Shown: positions 7,960 through 17,161, numbered from the stretch's first letter. The stretch: 63,286 bases of DNA from Rhizobiaceae bacterium (GCA_019635715.1 JAHBYY010000017.1:1-63286); one strand, 5' to 3'. Notes: generated from the sequence alone by a model not told the origin. A program made the numbers and translations.

Positions 7960-8922
7960 TCAGGCCGCGTATCTGGCGATCGCGCCGGGCTGTCTCGACC
8001 ACTGGGCATACCACGTGTCGAACAGCTTGAGCTGCGCCTCGACATAGCCGCGCTGGCTGTCGGTCAGAGCATCCGTTTCGTTGAAGTGCAGCCGGTATTC
8101 GGGTGCGCCCTTCAGCACCATCATGTGCTTGAAGAAGAGCACCAGGTCGGGGCCTTCGTCGAAGGAGGAGAGGACGCCGAGCGCGGCTTCCAGCTCCAGA
8201 GCACGCTGGCGGGCTTCGACGTCGCCCCCGGCCGCCGCCTGGCTGAGCCCGACGAGGTGCAGCACCTCCTTCGGCAGCACGTTGCCGATGCCGGTGATGG
8301 CGCCGGAGGCGCCGCAGTTGACGAAACCGTGGAAGACGGCGGTGTCGACGCCGATCATCAGCGCCACCTCATCGTCGCGGCTGGTGATGTTCTCCGCCGC
8401 ATAGCGCAGGTCCGACGGGCCGCCGAACTCCTTGAAGCCGACCAGGTTCGGATGTTCGGCGCGCAGCGCGAAGAACAGGTCGGCGCGCGTCGCGAAGCCG
8501 TAATAGGGGCTGTTGTAGATGACAGCGGGCAGATCGGGCGCCGCCGCCAGGATAGCCTTGAAATGGTGGCGCTGGGCCGTCACCGACGGGCCGCGCGACA
8601 GCACGCGCGGGATCACCATCAAGCCACGGGCGCCGACCTTCTGGGCATGGGCGGCGTGGGCCACGGCCTCGGCGGTGTTGACCGCGCCGGTTCCGACGAT
8701 CACCGGCACGCCGGCCCTGACCATGCGCTCGACCCCTTCCATGCGCTGCTCGCCGGTCAGCAGCGGCCAGTCGCCCATCGAGCCGCAATAGACCACGGCC
8801 GACATGCCGGCCGCGATCAACTCCCGTCCCTTGCGCACGAGCGCCTCGAAGTCGGGTCGGCGGTCCTCGGTGCACGGGGTCATCAACGCCGGCATGCAGC
8901 CGGAAAAGATATTGGCGGTCAT
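7960..8922 (-). CDS. DapA-family lyase/deaminase (HypD-like)
   Basis: This 320-residue TIM-barrel protein belongs to the dihydrodipicolinate synthase/N-acetylneuraminate lyase superfamily. The Schiff-base Lys is K164 in VGFKEFGG and the partner Tyr is Y136 in IYNSPYYG. The segment VVYCGSMGDWPLLT (residues 43-56) recalls rhizobial enzymes of hydroxyproline catabolism that deaminate pyrroline-4-hydroxy-2-carboxylate to 2-oxoglutarate semialdehyde. That assignment rests on my memory of the family plus the enolase-superfamily and proline-racemase neighbours, so treat it as probable. The gene is divergent from the dehydratase-like gene at 9090 and shares its control region. Confidence 0.82.
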   Translation of the reverse strand: MTANIFSGCMPALMTPCTEDRRPDFEALVRKGRELIAAGMSAVVYCGSMGDWPLLTGEQRMEGVERMVRAGVPVIVGTGAVNTAEAVAHAAHAQKVGARGLMVIPRVLSRGPSVTAQRHHFKAILAAAPDLPAVIYNSPYYGFATRADLFFALRAEHPNLVGFKEFGGPSDLRYAAENITSRDDEVALMIGVDTAVFHGFVNCGASGAITGIGNVLPKEVLHLVGLSQAAAGGDVEARQRALELEAALGVLSSFDEGPDLVLFFKHMMVLKGAPEYRLHFNETDALTDSQRGYVEAQLKLFDTWYAQWSRQPGAIARYAA

Positions 8923-9016
8923 TCGGCTTCTCCTCGACGCTGGCTGGCAATACCGGCCGGCCGTTCGGGTCCGGCACCGGTCAACTCTCATGGCCTCATA
9001 TCCTCTTATCCCGCAA

Positions 9017-9057
9017 TTGACAATCGGGTAGAGGGTGACATATTACCGGTTACCACT
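9017..9057. promoter_or_regulatory. Divergent control region with operator-like palindrome
   Basis: A perfect TTGACA (9017-9022) is followed by CATATT or TATTAC as the -10 for the rightward gene. The -10 overlaps the palindrome-like sequence TATTACCGGTTACCA (9041-9055). Its nonamer TACCGGTTA (9044-9052) recurs at 18456-18464. This is probably a regulator site, perhaps for the GntR protein encoded at 11228-11872. Confidence 0.5.
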
Positions 9058-9089
9058 AACTGCAGGCGCGAACGCCGCCGGGACCGATA

Positions 9090-10193
9090 ATGAAAATCAC
9101 CTCGATCGACGCCTTCGGATATCAACTGACCTATGCGCACGGCGAGTATGTGATGTCGAAGGGCCGCGCCGCGCAAAGTCAGGCGTCGACGCTCGTGCGG
9201 ATCCGGACCGATGCCGGCATCGAAGGCTGGGGCGAAAGCAGCACGCTGGGCGGAACCTACCTGCCGGCATTCGCAGGCGGCACGCGGGAGGCCATCAGGG
9301 TTCTCGCCGCGGCCCTCATCGGTCTCGACCCGACCAATCTGTCGAAAGTGCATCAGACGATGGACGCGATGCTTCTGGGCCAGGCCAATGCCAAGAGCGC
9401 CATCGACATCGCCTGCTGGGATGTTTTGGGGAAGGCTGCCGAACTTCCGGTGGCGACCCTCATCGGCGGAGCGGCGCAGGACGACTTTCCGCTCTACGAA
9501 GCCGTTCCGCTGGCCTCGCCGGAGCAGATGGCGGACTTCGTCCGGATGCGCGGCAAGGCCGGGATCAGCCGCTTTCAGGTCAAGGTCGGCAACAATCCGT
9601 TCGACGATGCCAGGCGGACACGCAGCGTCGTCGAAGCCTGCGGCGACGATGCGGTGATCATCGCCGATTCCAACGGCGGCTGGAACCTGCAGGCGGGCAT
9701 CATCGCGGTGCGTGAACTGGCCGGCCTCGACATCTATGTCGAGCAGCCGTGCCGCGACACGGCCGACTGCGCCATCGTCCAGAAAATGAGTTCGCTGCCG
9801 CTGATCATGGATGAGTCCGTCGTCAACTCGGCGGAACTCTATCGCGCCAAATATGAAGCGGGCGCCGGCTCGGTGAACATCAAGCTCGGCCGTGTCGGCG
9901 GCATCACCGGCGCGGTGCGGATGCGCGGCCAGGCGCAGGATCTCGGCATGACCATGTGCATCGAGGACGTATGGGGCGGCGACGTCACGACCGCCGCCGT
10001 AGCCCATGTGGCTGCCAGCACCCATCCCGACGCCCTGCTTCACGCCTCCTTCTTCAACGATTGGACGAAGGAGCATGTGGCGGGATACGCGCCTCGATCC
10101 GAGCGAGGCCGCGGCAGGGCGCCGACCGGGCCGGGTCTGGGGATTTCCGTCGATGCCGGGGCGCTCGGCCCCGCACTTTTCGAGATCAGCTAG
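9090..10193 (+). CDS. Enolase-superfamily (MLE subgroup) enzyme, probable cis-3-hydroxy-L-proline dehydratase
   Basis: This 367-residue protein has the mandelate racemase/muconate-lactonizing fold: capping domain (about 1-120), then a TIM barrel. Metal ligands appear as D193 (IADSNGGW), E218 (YVEQP) and D241 (IMDES); the acid/base pair is K165 (FQVKVGNN) and K265 (NIKLGRVGG). The usual Lys-x-Lys on the second strand is Gln-Val-Lys here. Enolase-family cis-3-hydroxy-L-proline dehydratases are known beside proline-racemase-family genes, and this window has one at 23122, supporting dehydration of c3LHyp to pyrroline-2-carboxylate. Betaine epimerases and other MLE activities remain possible. Confidence 0.82.
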   Translation: MKITSIDAFGYQLTYAHGEYVMSKGRAAQSQASTLVRIRTDAGIEGWGESSTLGGTYLPAFAGGTREAIRVLAAALIGLDPTNLSKVHQTMDAMLLGQANAKSAIDIACWDVLGKAAELPVATLIGGAAQDDFPLYEAVPLASPEQMADFVRMRGKAGISRFQVKVGNNPFDDARRTRSVVEACGDDAVIIADSNGGWNLQAGIIAVRELAGLDIYVEQPCRDTADCAIVQKMSSLPLIMDESVVNSAELYRAKYEAGAGSVNIKLGRVGGITGAVRMRGQAQDLGMTMCIEDVWGGDVTTAAVAHVAASTHPDALLHASFFNDWTKEHVAGYAPRSERGRGRAPTGPGLGISVDAGALGPALFEIS

Positions 10194-10264
10194 CTGCCAG
10201 ACGGCGACGATCGGCGCGCAGGCGGGTTTGCCGCTGCTTTGATGGTTCGACACAGGAGAACAGA

Positions 10265-11170
10265 ATGGCCCTGAAGGGTGTATTGTCCGCTATCGTCACT
10301 CCCTTTTCGCCCGACGGCGAGCAGATCGACGAGGCCGCGCTCAGAAAGCTCGTCGATCAGAACATCGCCGACGGTGTCGACGGATTCGTGCCGGCCGGCG
10401 GTACCGGCGAATTCTCGGTGCTTTCCCATCAGGAAAGGCTGAAACTGGTCGAGATCGTCGTCGAGCAGAGCGCGGGACGGGTAGCCGTGCTCGCCCATAC
10501 CGGCGCGACCTCGTCGCGCGAAGCGATCGCATTCTCGAAGCACGCGGAGCGGGTCGGGGCGAGCGCGATCATGCTGGCGACGCCCTATTACGAGCCGATC
10601 GGCTTCGAAGAGGCGTTCGCCTACTACGCCGCCGTCGCGGATGCGACCAGCCTGCCCATCTGCGCCTACAATTTCCCGCCGGCCACCGGCCTGCACCTCG
10701 ACGTGGATTTCCTTGTCCGGCTGGCGACCGAAATTCCCCAGGTGAAATATGTCAAGGATTCCTCGGCCAGCATCGTGCAGATGAACACGCTGCTCTCCGA
10801 CCATGCCGACAGGATCACCTTCCTGAACGGCGAGGATGTGCTGATGCTGCCGGCGGTGATGATGAGGGCGCCCGGCATGGTCATGGGCGTTGCAAACTTC
10901 ATGGCGCCGGGACTGGCCAGGTTGCACAGAGCCGGCCAGGCGGACGATGCCGCGACGATTGCGGCGATCTGGCGACAGATGAACCCGGTCATTCGCATCC
11001 TTGGCAGCGGCCCCTACAACAGCGGCGTCAAGGCGGCATGCGAAATCCTCGGGCTGCCCGCCGGTCCGGTCCGCGCGCCGATCCGTCCCTACGCGCCCGC
11101 CCAGGTGGAAAAGCTGAAAGCGGCCCTGTCGGCGATCGACCCGGCCTTGCTCACGGGGGCAGGGCGCTGA
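10265..11170 (+). CDS. Second DapA-family lyase
   Basis: This 301-residue DHDPS/NAL-family enzyme has GVLSAIVTPF at its N-terminus, the GGTGEFSVLS loop, Tyr Y135 in AYNFPP and Schiff-base Lys K164 in KYVKDSS. It is only distantly similar to the DapA-family protein at 7960-8922, so the pair is not a recent duplication. It would cleave or deaminate a 2-oxo acid made in this pathway. Lysine synthesis is unlikely given the setting and the lack of other dap genes. It follows the enolase-superfamily gene by 71 bases on the same strand. Confidence 0.86.
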   Translation: MALKGVLSAIVTPFSPDGEQIDEAALRKLVDQNIADGVDGFVPAGGTGEFSVLSHQERLKLVEIVVEQSAGRVAVLAHTGATSSREAIAFSKHAERVGASAIMLATPYYEPIGFEEAFAYYAAVADATSLPICAYNFPPATGLHLDVDFLVRLATEIPQVKYVKDSSASIVQMNTLLSDHADRITFLNGEDVLMLPAVMMRAPGMVMGVANFMAPGLARLHRAGQADDAATIAAIWRQMNPVIRILGSGPYNSGVKAACEILGLPAGPVRAPIRPYAPAQVEKLKAALSAIDPALLTGAGR

Positions 11171-11179
11171 GATCGAGGG

Positions 11180-11205
11180 GGAGGGTGCCTCGCTCGGCGC
11201 CCTCC
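11180..11205. terminator. Stem-loop between convergent genes
   Basis: Arms 11180-11189 and 11196-11205 pair over 10 bp with one G-T wobble and a six-base loop. They lie between the convergent ends of the second DapA gene and the GntR gene, so a bidirectional terminator is likely. Confidence 0.5.
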
Positions 11206-11227
11206 TTGCGCGGTCGCCTCGTCGAAA

Positions 11228-11872
11228 TCAGGCCCAGTCGGTAACCAGGTGGCCCAAATGGTCGGTCATCAGGCTGGCGGTGAGCTTCTGGTCGCCGGCA
11301 ATCAATGCGTCGAGGATCGGCTGGTGTTCCTCGGCCGACTTCACCAGCGCACCGCTTTTCGACAGCGCCTTGAGGCCGTACTGCCGTGCCTGGTCACGCA
11401 GATTCTCGACGATGGCCGTCAACTGGTCGTTCTCGAGAATTTCCAGCAGGCCGACATGAAAGCGCCGGTCGGCATCGAGATATCCGACGATGTCGCCCTT
11501 CTTGGCGCAGCGGACGATGTCGGACGCGATCCTGGAAAACTCGTCCTTGCGGGCGGCAACCTTGCCCTTCATGGCGGCGAGCCGTTCCATGGACGGTATT
11601 TCGACGAGAAGGCGCAGGTCGTAGATGTTGCGCCGCTCTTTCTCGCTCAGCGGAACGACACGAAAGCCGCGGTTCCTCACGGCCTCCATCAAACCCTGAT
11701 TGACGAGAGTAAGCATGGCTTCCCGGACCGGGCTGTTGGATACGCCCAGCTCCGTCGCCAGCGATGCGGCCGAATAGATCTGGCCCGGGGCCAGATCGCC
11801 TGAAATCAGCCTCAGCTTGAGGACCTCGAGAGCCTGGTCTCTCAAGTTGGTTTGTTGCAAGCGGTTTTCCAT
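11228..11872 (-). CDS. GntR-family regulator with FCD domain
   Basis: This 214-residue regulator has the winged helix at about residues 10-75 (LATELGVSNSPVREAMLTLV is the recognition region) and an FCD ligand domain. Unlike the GntR protein at 6997, it keeps the metal-type His residues: RRFHVGL, then EEHQPILDALIAGD, then DHLGH. It is transcribed in the same direction as the Gfo/Idh/MocA and FAD genes upstream, after a 112-base gap. It probably senses a hydroxyproline-related metabolite and acts at the palindromes near 9041, 14561 and 18456. That link is inferred from position. Confidence 0.88.
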   Translation of the reverse strand: MENRLQQTNLRDQALEVLKLRLISGDLAPGQIYSAASLATELGVSNSPVREAMLTLVNQGLMEAVRNRGFRVVPLSEKERRNIYDLRLLVEIPSMERLAAMKGKVAARKDEFSRIASDIVRCAKKGDIVGYLDADRRFHVGLLEILENDQLTAIVENLRDQARQYGLKALSKSGALVKSAEEHQPILDALIAGDQKLTASLMTDHLGHLVTDWA

Positions 11873-11984
11873 CTAGGCCTCGGCTGGCGGGTGATCACCG
11901 ATAACATGCGATCTGTCGCCGATTCTCGCATTGGCGATAAGAAAATTCAATGCAGGCGAATCCGTGCCGTCGCAACCGCGGGCG

Positions 11985-13049
11985 TCAACCTCGAGGTCGG
12001 CCGACCGCGGGCGCGTGGCGGACCTCGACAGCCCTGCCTTCCGCCGATGAACGATAGATGGCGTCGATGACGCGCACGGCCATCAAGGCGTCGATGTCGT
12101 CGATCGCCGGGGGGCCGAGCAATGCCGTGACGATCGCCTGCAGTTGGGCGCGCTGGCCGTCGGTCGGATAGGCGCGCGGCTCGGTCGGATCCGCGAAGCT
12201 GAAGCTTTGCGGAATGCTCGTGACGGCGCGGTCGCCGCTGGTCTGGCGGAAGACGATCTCGTCGTGCTCGCCATTGATGATGATCGAGCCCTCGGTCCCG
12301 GATATGGTCAGAAGGTGGCGTTGTCCCGGGAAGGCGGCGGTCGATGAGGACAGGGTGCCGAGCGCCCCGTCGGCGAACCGGAAAACCGCCACTGCGACGT
12401 CTTCCGTCTCGATCGCATGAAAGGCGGTTGCGGTCAGTGCGAAGACCGAGCGGATCGGCCCGACCAGATATTGCGCCAGGTCGATCAGGTGGGTCGACTG
12501 GGTCATCAGGCAACCGCCGCCCTCGATGGACCTGGTGCCCCGCCATGCGTCCTTCTGGTAGTAGGCGGGCGAGCGGTACTGATTGTCGACGATGTTGACC
12601 AGAAGGATCCGCCCGAGCCTGCCGCTTCGGACGTCCGACAGCGCCTGCAGGGCGGCCGCCGAATAGCGCCGCTGGTAGATGACGAACAGCCGCGTTCCGG
12701 CATCGCGGCAGGCCGCGATGATCATCGAGGCCCGCTCTTCGTTGATCTCGAGGGGCTTTTCGACGACGACATGCTTTCCGGCCCTGGCCGCCGCGACGGC
12801 ATAGTCGAGATGCTGGCCGTTCGGGGTCGTGACGATGACGACGTCGATGTTCTTGTCCGCCAGGAACTCCGAGAGATCCGAATAGCATCTCGGCACCGAA
12901 AAGGCGGCGGCGAAGGCCATCGCCTTGCCCGCATCCCTGGCAAACACCGCCTCCAGCGACGTGCCGGCGACGCGCCTCAATTCGCGGGCATGGGTCTCGG
13001 ATGCGACGCCCGCGCCGATCAGTCCGAACCGGAGTGTCGGGCTGGTCAT
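11985..13049 (-). CDS. Gfo/Idh/MocA-family oxidoreductase
   Basis: This 354-residue NAD(P)-dependent dehydrogenase has the Rossmann motif GLIGAGVAS near residues 9-17, the family EKPLEIN motif with its conserved Lys, and a C-terminal alpha/beta domain beginning near VDNQYRSPAYYQK. The GGGCLMTQSTHLIDL segment carries the catalytic-region His. Members oxidise sugars, inositols or amino acids. The start was set at ATG 13049, where it overlaps the stop of the upstream FAD gene as ATGA, so the two are translationally coupled. The substrate is not evident. Confidence 0.88.
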   Translation of the reverse strand: MTSPTLRFGLIGAGVASETHARELRRVAGTSLEAVFARDAGKAMAFAAAFSVPRCYSDLSEFLADKNIDVVIVTTPNGQHLDYAVAAARAGKHVVVEKPLEINEERASMIIAACRDAGTRLFVIYQRRYSAAALQALSDVRSGRLGRILLVNIVDNQYRSPAYYQKDAWRGTRSIEGGGCLMTQSTHLIDLAQYLVGPIRSVFALTATAFHAIETEDVAVAVFRFADGALGTLSSSTAAFPGQRHLLTISGTEGSIIINGEHDEIVFRQTSGDRAVTSIPQSFSFADPTEPRAYPTDGQRAQLQAIVTALLGPPAIDDIDALMAVRVIDAIYRSSAEGRAVEVRHAPAVGRPRG

Positions 13050-14449
13050 CTGGAGGCGCCGACGACTTTCAACTGAACGGGGCTCTTTTCCTGCTCCATC
13101 AGCCGGAGCCTGGCGCGCCGCGCCGCCTCGTGAGCCGATCCGGCCGCGATTTCCATGTTGCCGATCTCGGCGAAGTAATCGCCGGCGAAATGGATATCGA
13201 CGTCGTTGCGCTCGCAATAGGTCAGCATAGGGTCGAAATCGAAACCGGCGGGGCGATAGGTGTTGCCCGGAACCCAGCGCTGCACGACCGTCTCCTTGAT
13301 GTGGCCTTTGAGTTGCGGAAACATCCGGTAGACGTCGGCCAGGTAGGTGTCGCGGATCGCTTCGTCGGTGAGCTTCAGCATCTCGCGCGCCGGCGCTCCG
13401 CCCGAATACACCATCAGGCTGCCGCCCGGCTTTCTCGGGCCGGTGCGCAGCGGATTGGCATGATTGAAGAACATGTCGAACGAGGCGTCCGGGGTGGTGA
13501 TGGCGTAGATGTCGTCATAGGGCATCGGCCCGGTCTCGTCGGTGATGATGCCCATTGTGGGGAACGGACCGTACTGCACCTGCCGCAGCGTCGTGCGCAC
13601 ATCCTCCGGAATGTCGCGCACGATCTCGGCCGCCTGATAGGCGGGAATGGCGACGATCACCTGCGAGGCCGAAACCGTGTGCGTGCCGCCGTTCGATTCG
13701 TAGGTCACGGAAACTCCGTCACCGGTCTTTTCGATCGACTTGACCGTCGCGTCATACCGCACCTGGTCGCCGAGCAGTTCCATCATCACCTCGCCCAGGC
13801 GGCCGGAGCCGCCGTCGAGGTTGAGCGCCATGGAATCCCCCTTGCCGGCCCACACGGCGCCGAACAGCGAGACGCCCACCCCGGCATGCTGATCCTCCAT
13901 TTCGGCGGCGGCGCGCCGCCCGGCCGACTGGAACAGTTGCTCGACGCGCCTGGGGGGATAGCCGATGAAGTCCCGGAACGAGATGTCCGCCATGTAGCGC
14001 GCGACCCTGGCGCGCCGCTTCTGGTTGGTCTCGCCATAGACGGGCTGCATGGCCTTTTGCCAGCCCTTGACGGCCTTCAGGATGCGAATGCCGATCGAAG
14101 CCAGCGAGATGCGCTCCCGCATGGTCATCTTCATCGTCAGCGGCAGGGCGGCCACCGCGCCGGGCGTGTAGATCTTGCCGCCCCAGTAGATCGCGAATTT
14201 GTTGCCCGGGATGCGGATGACGTCGAGGCCGATGGAGTGCAGGATGTTGCGCATGTGCGAACCGGCCGCCGGAAACAGATGGCCGCCCAGGTTCAACCAG
14301 TAGTCGCCGCGGCCCACGGAATAGAGACGCCCGCCGAGACGGCCCGACTTCTCCAGCACCAGGATGTTCCTGTCCCGCAATTCCCAGGCCGCCGCAATTC
14401 CGGATGGGCCGCCGCCGACAACAATCGCGTCGTAGGAGGTGTTCGTCAT
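13046..14449 (-). CDS. FAD-dependent amine oxidase/desaturase-type oxidoreductase
   Basis: This 467-residue flavoprotein starts with the dinucleotide fold VVGGGPSGIAAAWEL (GGGPSG from residue 12) and the GRLGGRLYS motif typical of the amine-oxidase/protoporphyrinogen-oxidase family. The C-terminal FAD contact reads HFAGDYFAEIGNMEIAAGSA. It could oxidise a secondary amine such as a D-hydroxyproline or another imino acid, producing an imine for the lyases of this module. The substrate is inferred from neighbours only. Its promoter region (14561-14592) is shared with a divergent binding-protein gene. Confidence 0.84.
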   Translation of the reverse strand: MTNTSYDAIVVGGGPSGIAAAWELRDRNILVLEKSGRLGGRLYSVGRGDYWLNLGGHLFPAAGSHMRNILHSIGLDVIRIPGNKFAIYWGGKIYTPGAVAALPLTMKMTMRERISLASIGIRILKAVKGWQKAMQPVYGETNQKRRARVARYMADISFRDFIGYPPRRVEQLFQSAGRRAAAEMEDQHAGVGVSLFGAVWAGKGDSMALNLDGGSGRLGEVMMELLGDQVRYDATVKSIEKTGDGVSVTYESNGGTHTVSASQVIVAIPAYQAAEIVRDIPEDVRTTLRQVQYGPFPTMGIITDETGPMPYDDIYAITTPDASFDMFFNHANPLRTGPRKPGGSLMVYSGGAPAREMLKLTDEAIRDTYLADVYRMFPQLKGHIKETVVQRWVPGNTYRPAGFDFDPMLTYCERNDVDIHFAGDYFAEIGNMEIAAGSAHEAARRARLRLMEQEKSPVQLKVVGASR

Positions 14450-14550
14450 TGTGCGGCTCTCATTTCAACGTGGCGTTTCGGTTGATGGCGCTGACGGCGG
14501 TCAGCCGGGAACTTTGGCCGAGCCTGAAAAGATTGCTCTTGTCATGGCTA

Positions 14551-14610
14551 GCGGTAAGCGGTAATATATTACACGTAAGCCATCATTGTCAACGCACGGT
14601 ACGACCGTGC
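14551..14610. promoter_or_regulatory. Divergent control region with two palindromes
   Basis: Reading leftward, TTGACA (complement of 14587-14592) and TATATT form a good promoter for the FAD gene. The perfect palindrome GTAATATATTAC (14561-14572) covers its -10, next to a direct repeat GCGGTAA (14551-14557 and 14558-14564). A second perfect inverted repeat, GCACGGT-ACG-ACCGTGC (14594-14610), lies upstream of the rightward binding-protein gene. At least two regulator sites seem to be present. Confidence 0.6.
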
Positions 14611-14648
14611 CAAACTCTAACTGACACAAGAATCCAGAGGGAAGCGAA

Positions 14649-15521
14649 ATGATGTTGAATAGACGGAATGCCCTGTGTGCGATCGCGGCGATTGCCGGCG
14701 CTTCGGTGATCGCCATCGCCCAGGCCCAGGCCGGCAAGGTTGACGCGGTTGCCGCTCTCCTGCCGAAGGCCATTCAGGATGCCGGCGTGCTTCGGATCGC
14801 CGTGCCGGATGTCGGCAAGCCGCTTGCCTACAAGGACGGCGCCGATCTCAAGGGAATGGATCCGGACCTGGCCAATGCGGTGGCCGACGTGCTCGGCCTG
14901 AAGGCCGAGGTCAGCCTCATCCCCTTCGCCGCGGCACTCACCGGGTTGCAGGCGAACAAGTACGACATCTCGTATGGCGAGTTCTACGTCACCGCCGAAC
15001 GCCTCAAGGTGGCCGATTTCGTCACGAGCTGGCAGGACTACAGCTCGTTCCTGGTGACCAAGGCCAAGGGCTACAAGCCGACGGCACTGGCCGACATCTG
15101 CGGCCACGTGGTCGGTGCGATGGCTGGCTCGGCCGAGCTGGAGACGCTCAACACGGCGGCGAAGGCGTGCACCGAGGCGGCGACCGTCAGCGCCTTTCCT
15201 TCGATCAGCAATGCCGTGCTGGCGCTCAACAGCGGCCGCGTCGACGGCGTCCTGATCAATCGCGGCGGCGCCCAGGAATCGATCCACATGGATAACGGCC
15301 TCGACGCCACCGGCGAGATCGGCGGCGGGCCGACCGCGACCGCCGTTGCCCGCACCGAGAATTCGGAACAGTTGCTCGCCGCCCTCAAGGCCGCCTATGA
15401 CGAGCTGATCAGGAACGGCGAATACGCCAAGATCCTCGAGAAGAACGACACGGCCTACGGAGCGGCGAAGGAAGCCGTCATCTACACGCAGGACTCCACG
15501 CCGCCCAAATACGGGTTCTGA
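14649..15521 (+). CDS. ABC transporter substrate-binding protein (family 3)
   Basis: This 290-residue periplasmic binding protein has a signal peptide (charged MMLNRRN, hydrophobic stretch, likely cleavage after AQAQA near residue 28). The mature part follows family 3: AGVLRIAVPDVGKP, then GMDPDLANAVADVLGLK, with a hinge at NSGRVDGVLINR. It likely binds an amino or imino acid. It stands apart from its presumed permease (18489) and ATPase (19453), separated by two minus-strand oxidoreductase genes. GAAGCGAA upstream is only a weak ribosome site. Confidence 0.88.
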   Translation: MMLNRRNALCAIAAIAGASVIAIAQAQAGKVDAVAALLPKAIQDAGVLRIAVPDVGKPLAYKDGADLKGMDPDLANAVADVLGLKAEVSLIPFAAALTGLQANKYDISYGEFYVTAERLKVADFVTSWQDYSSFLVTKAKGYKPTALADICGHVVGAMAGSAELETLNTAAKACTEAATVSAFPSISNAVLALNSGRVDGVLINRGGAQESIHMDNGLDATGEIGGGPTATAVARTENSEQLLAALKAAYDELIRNGEYAKILEKNDTAYGAAKEAVIYTQDSTPPKYGF

Positions 15522-15535
15522 TCCCGATCCCGACA

Positions 15536-15567
15536 GGAAATCCCGCCTCGTTCGAGGCGGGATTTCC
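15536..15567. terminator. Strong stem-loop between convergent genes
   Basis: Perfect 15-bp arms (15536-15550 and 15553-15567) with a two-base loop lie between the binding-protein stop and the end of the minus-strand oxidoreductase gene. The A/T-rich outer ends give T residues on both strands, so it probably works as a bidirectional terminator. Confidence 0.75.
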
Positions 15568-15606
15568 GGCACGATCGGGCTTGCGGCCGGAGCATTTCGG
15601 CAAGTT

Positions 15607-17154
15607 TCAGGCGAGCTCGTAGCAATGGTCTGTCCTCAGCCTTGCCTTGAACCGCTCGCATTCGTCCCGCGTCCGGCTCGGGCTCCAGGCGAGGTGCCGC
15701 GCCATCGTCGCGGCGGCTGCCTGTACGGCATCGGCCGTCATGCGTCCGGTCCAGGCGAGGCCGGTCCGGCCGAACAGCACGCCGTTCAGATCCCTGGCGT
15801 GCTCGTGCTCGATCGAGAACCGCACGTCGTCCACGGTGGCCGGATGGTCGTCCTGCAGCCTGCGTCCGGTCCCGGGATGCGCGATGTGGCCGCACGGGCG
15901 GGGGTCCACGGGCCTCGACGGCCGAACTCTCGTCGAGACCGCCCTGGCCAGTTCGCGCGCCGTCGAACGGTGGTTCGCGACAATCCCCCAGCTCAGCGCC
16001 AGCATGTTCGGCAGTCCTTCCGGGGCGAGGTCGTGCACCACGTTGAATGGCAGCCGCCTGCCCTTGGGGTGTCCATCGTCCGCGGTGATCGGGCGGACGC
16101 CCGCCCAGGCCATCACCATGTCGTTTCGGGTGATCGAAAGGCCGGGCGCGAACCTGTCCATCTCGGCCAGCAGGAAATCGATGTCCGCCGCCTCGGGCCT
16201 GACATCGTCGAGCGCCCCGGTGAACGGCGTCTCGGTCGGCCCGACATAGTGGAGATCGTCCCAGGGCAGGCAGCAGATCGGCTCGCCAAGGCTGTTGGTT
16301 CCGGCCAGTCCCAGCCCGCGATAGCGGCCGGGCAAGCCGACCAGCAGATAGACACCCTTGACGGCAACGACCTTTCGCGGAACGGGCGGTTTCGGCTTCG
16401 CCCTGCCGATCACCTCGTCCACCCATGCGCCGGCCAGGTTGAGGACGAGGCGCGCCGACAGTTCATCCGATCGGCCGCCATCCTGCGTCAGCCGGGCGTG
16501 CCAGAAACCGTCGGCTCCACGCCAAAGATCGCCAACCTCCGTGAAGGGGCGCAGCTCGGCGCCGTTCCGTTCGGCGGCGAGCGCCGCGTCGATGGCGATA
16601 CGCTCCGGCCAGCAGAACCGGAAATCCCGGAACGAGATCAGCGATTGGACCGCATCTCGATCCGCGAGATCCGCCACGAACGGATTGGACCGGCTCTCGG
16701 CCGGGCTCAAGCGGCGGTATCGGATATCTGCCCGCCGCCCGCCGAGCGCACTGACGACGCGTGCGCCCAGGTCGACCTGCCATCCGCTGTAGGGGCTGCC
16801 GCGAAAGATCGGCACGAAGGTCGTCATGGGTTCGAGATGCCGCGGCGGCGCGCGGCGGAATTCCTCGAAGTCGCGTGCGGCGCGCCTGGCCGACCGAAGC
16901 CGCATCAGCAGTTCGAGCGGGTCCGCCAGATGGTCGACGATGGATCGTTTCGGAGCGAGCAACTGCAGGCCGCAATGCAGGACGCGCCCCGAGCGGGCGG
17001 TGGTGGCGCCGCCGAGATCGCCGCGATCTGCGAGAACGACGCTGTAGCCGAGCTTCGAGAGTTCCAGGGCCGTCGAGCAGCCGTTGATGCCGGCGCCGAC
17101 GATCAGGACGTCGAACGGCGGTTTCGCGGGATCGGCGAGATCGTCGTCCTCCAT
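15607..17154 (-). CDS. FAD-dependent oxidoreductase (GlpD/DAO family)
   Basis: This 515-residue protein has an N-terminal FAD fold (IVGAGINGCSTALEL, GAGING near residues 20-25), the DRGDLGGATTARSGR stretch and the RIAIDAALAAERNGAEL helix typical of glycerol-3-phosphate dehydrogenase-like enzymes, plus a C-terminal extension as in GlpD. It may oxidise a hydroxylated or amino compound and pass electrons to quinone at the membrane. I start at ATG 17154; a TTG at 17181 overlapping the upstream gene is possible. It lies eight bases after the aldonolactone-oxidase-like gene, so the two are one operon. Confidence 0.82.
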   Translation of the reverse strand: MEDDDLADPAKPPFDVLIVGAGINGCSTALELSKLGYSVVLADRGDLGGATTARSGRVLHCGLQLLAPKRSIVDHLADPLELLMRLRSARRAARDFEEFRRAPPRHLEPMTTFVPIFRGSPYSGWQVDLGARVVSALGGRRADIRYRRLSPAESRSNPFVADLADRDAVQSLISFRDFRFCWPERIAIDAALAAERNGAELRPFTEVGDLWRGADGFWHARLTQDGGRSDELSARLVLNLAGAWVDEVIGRAKPKPPVPRKVVAVKGVYLLVGLPGRYRGLGLAGTNSLGEPICCLPWDDLHYVGPTETPFTGALDDVRPEAADIDFLLAEMDRFAPGLSITRNDMVMAWAGVRPITADDGHPKGRRLPFNVVHDLAPEGLPNMLALSWGIVANHRSTARELARAVSTRVRPSRPVDPRPCGHIAHPGTGRRLQDDHPATVDDVRFSIEHEHARDLNGVLFGRTGLAWTGRMTADAVQAAAATMARHLAWSPSRTRDECERFKARLRTDHCYELA

Positions 17155-17161
17155 CCCCGGC

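Noticed and set aside
7807-9090. Plus-strand open frame of 427 codons opposite the HypD-like gene
   Set aside because: The minus-strand frame encodes a complete DapA-family protein with K164 and Y136; the plus reading has no family features.
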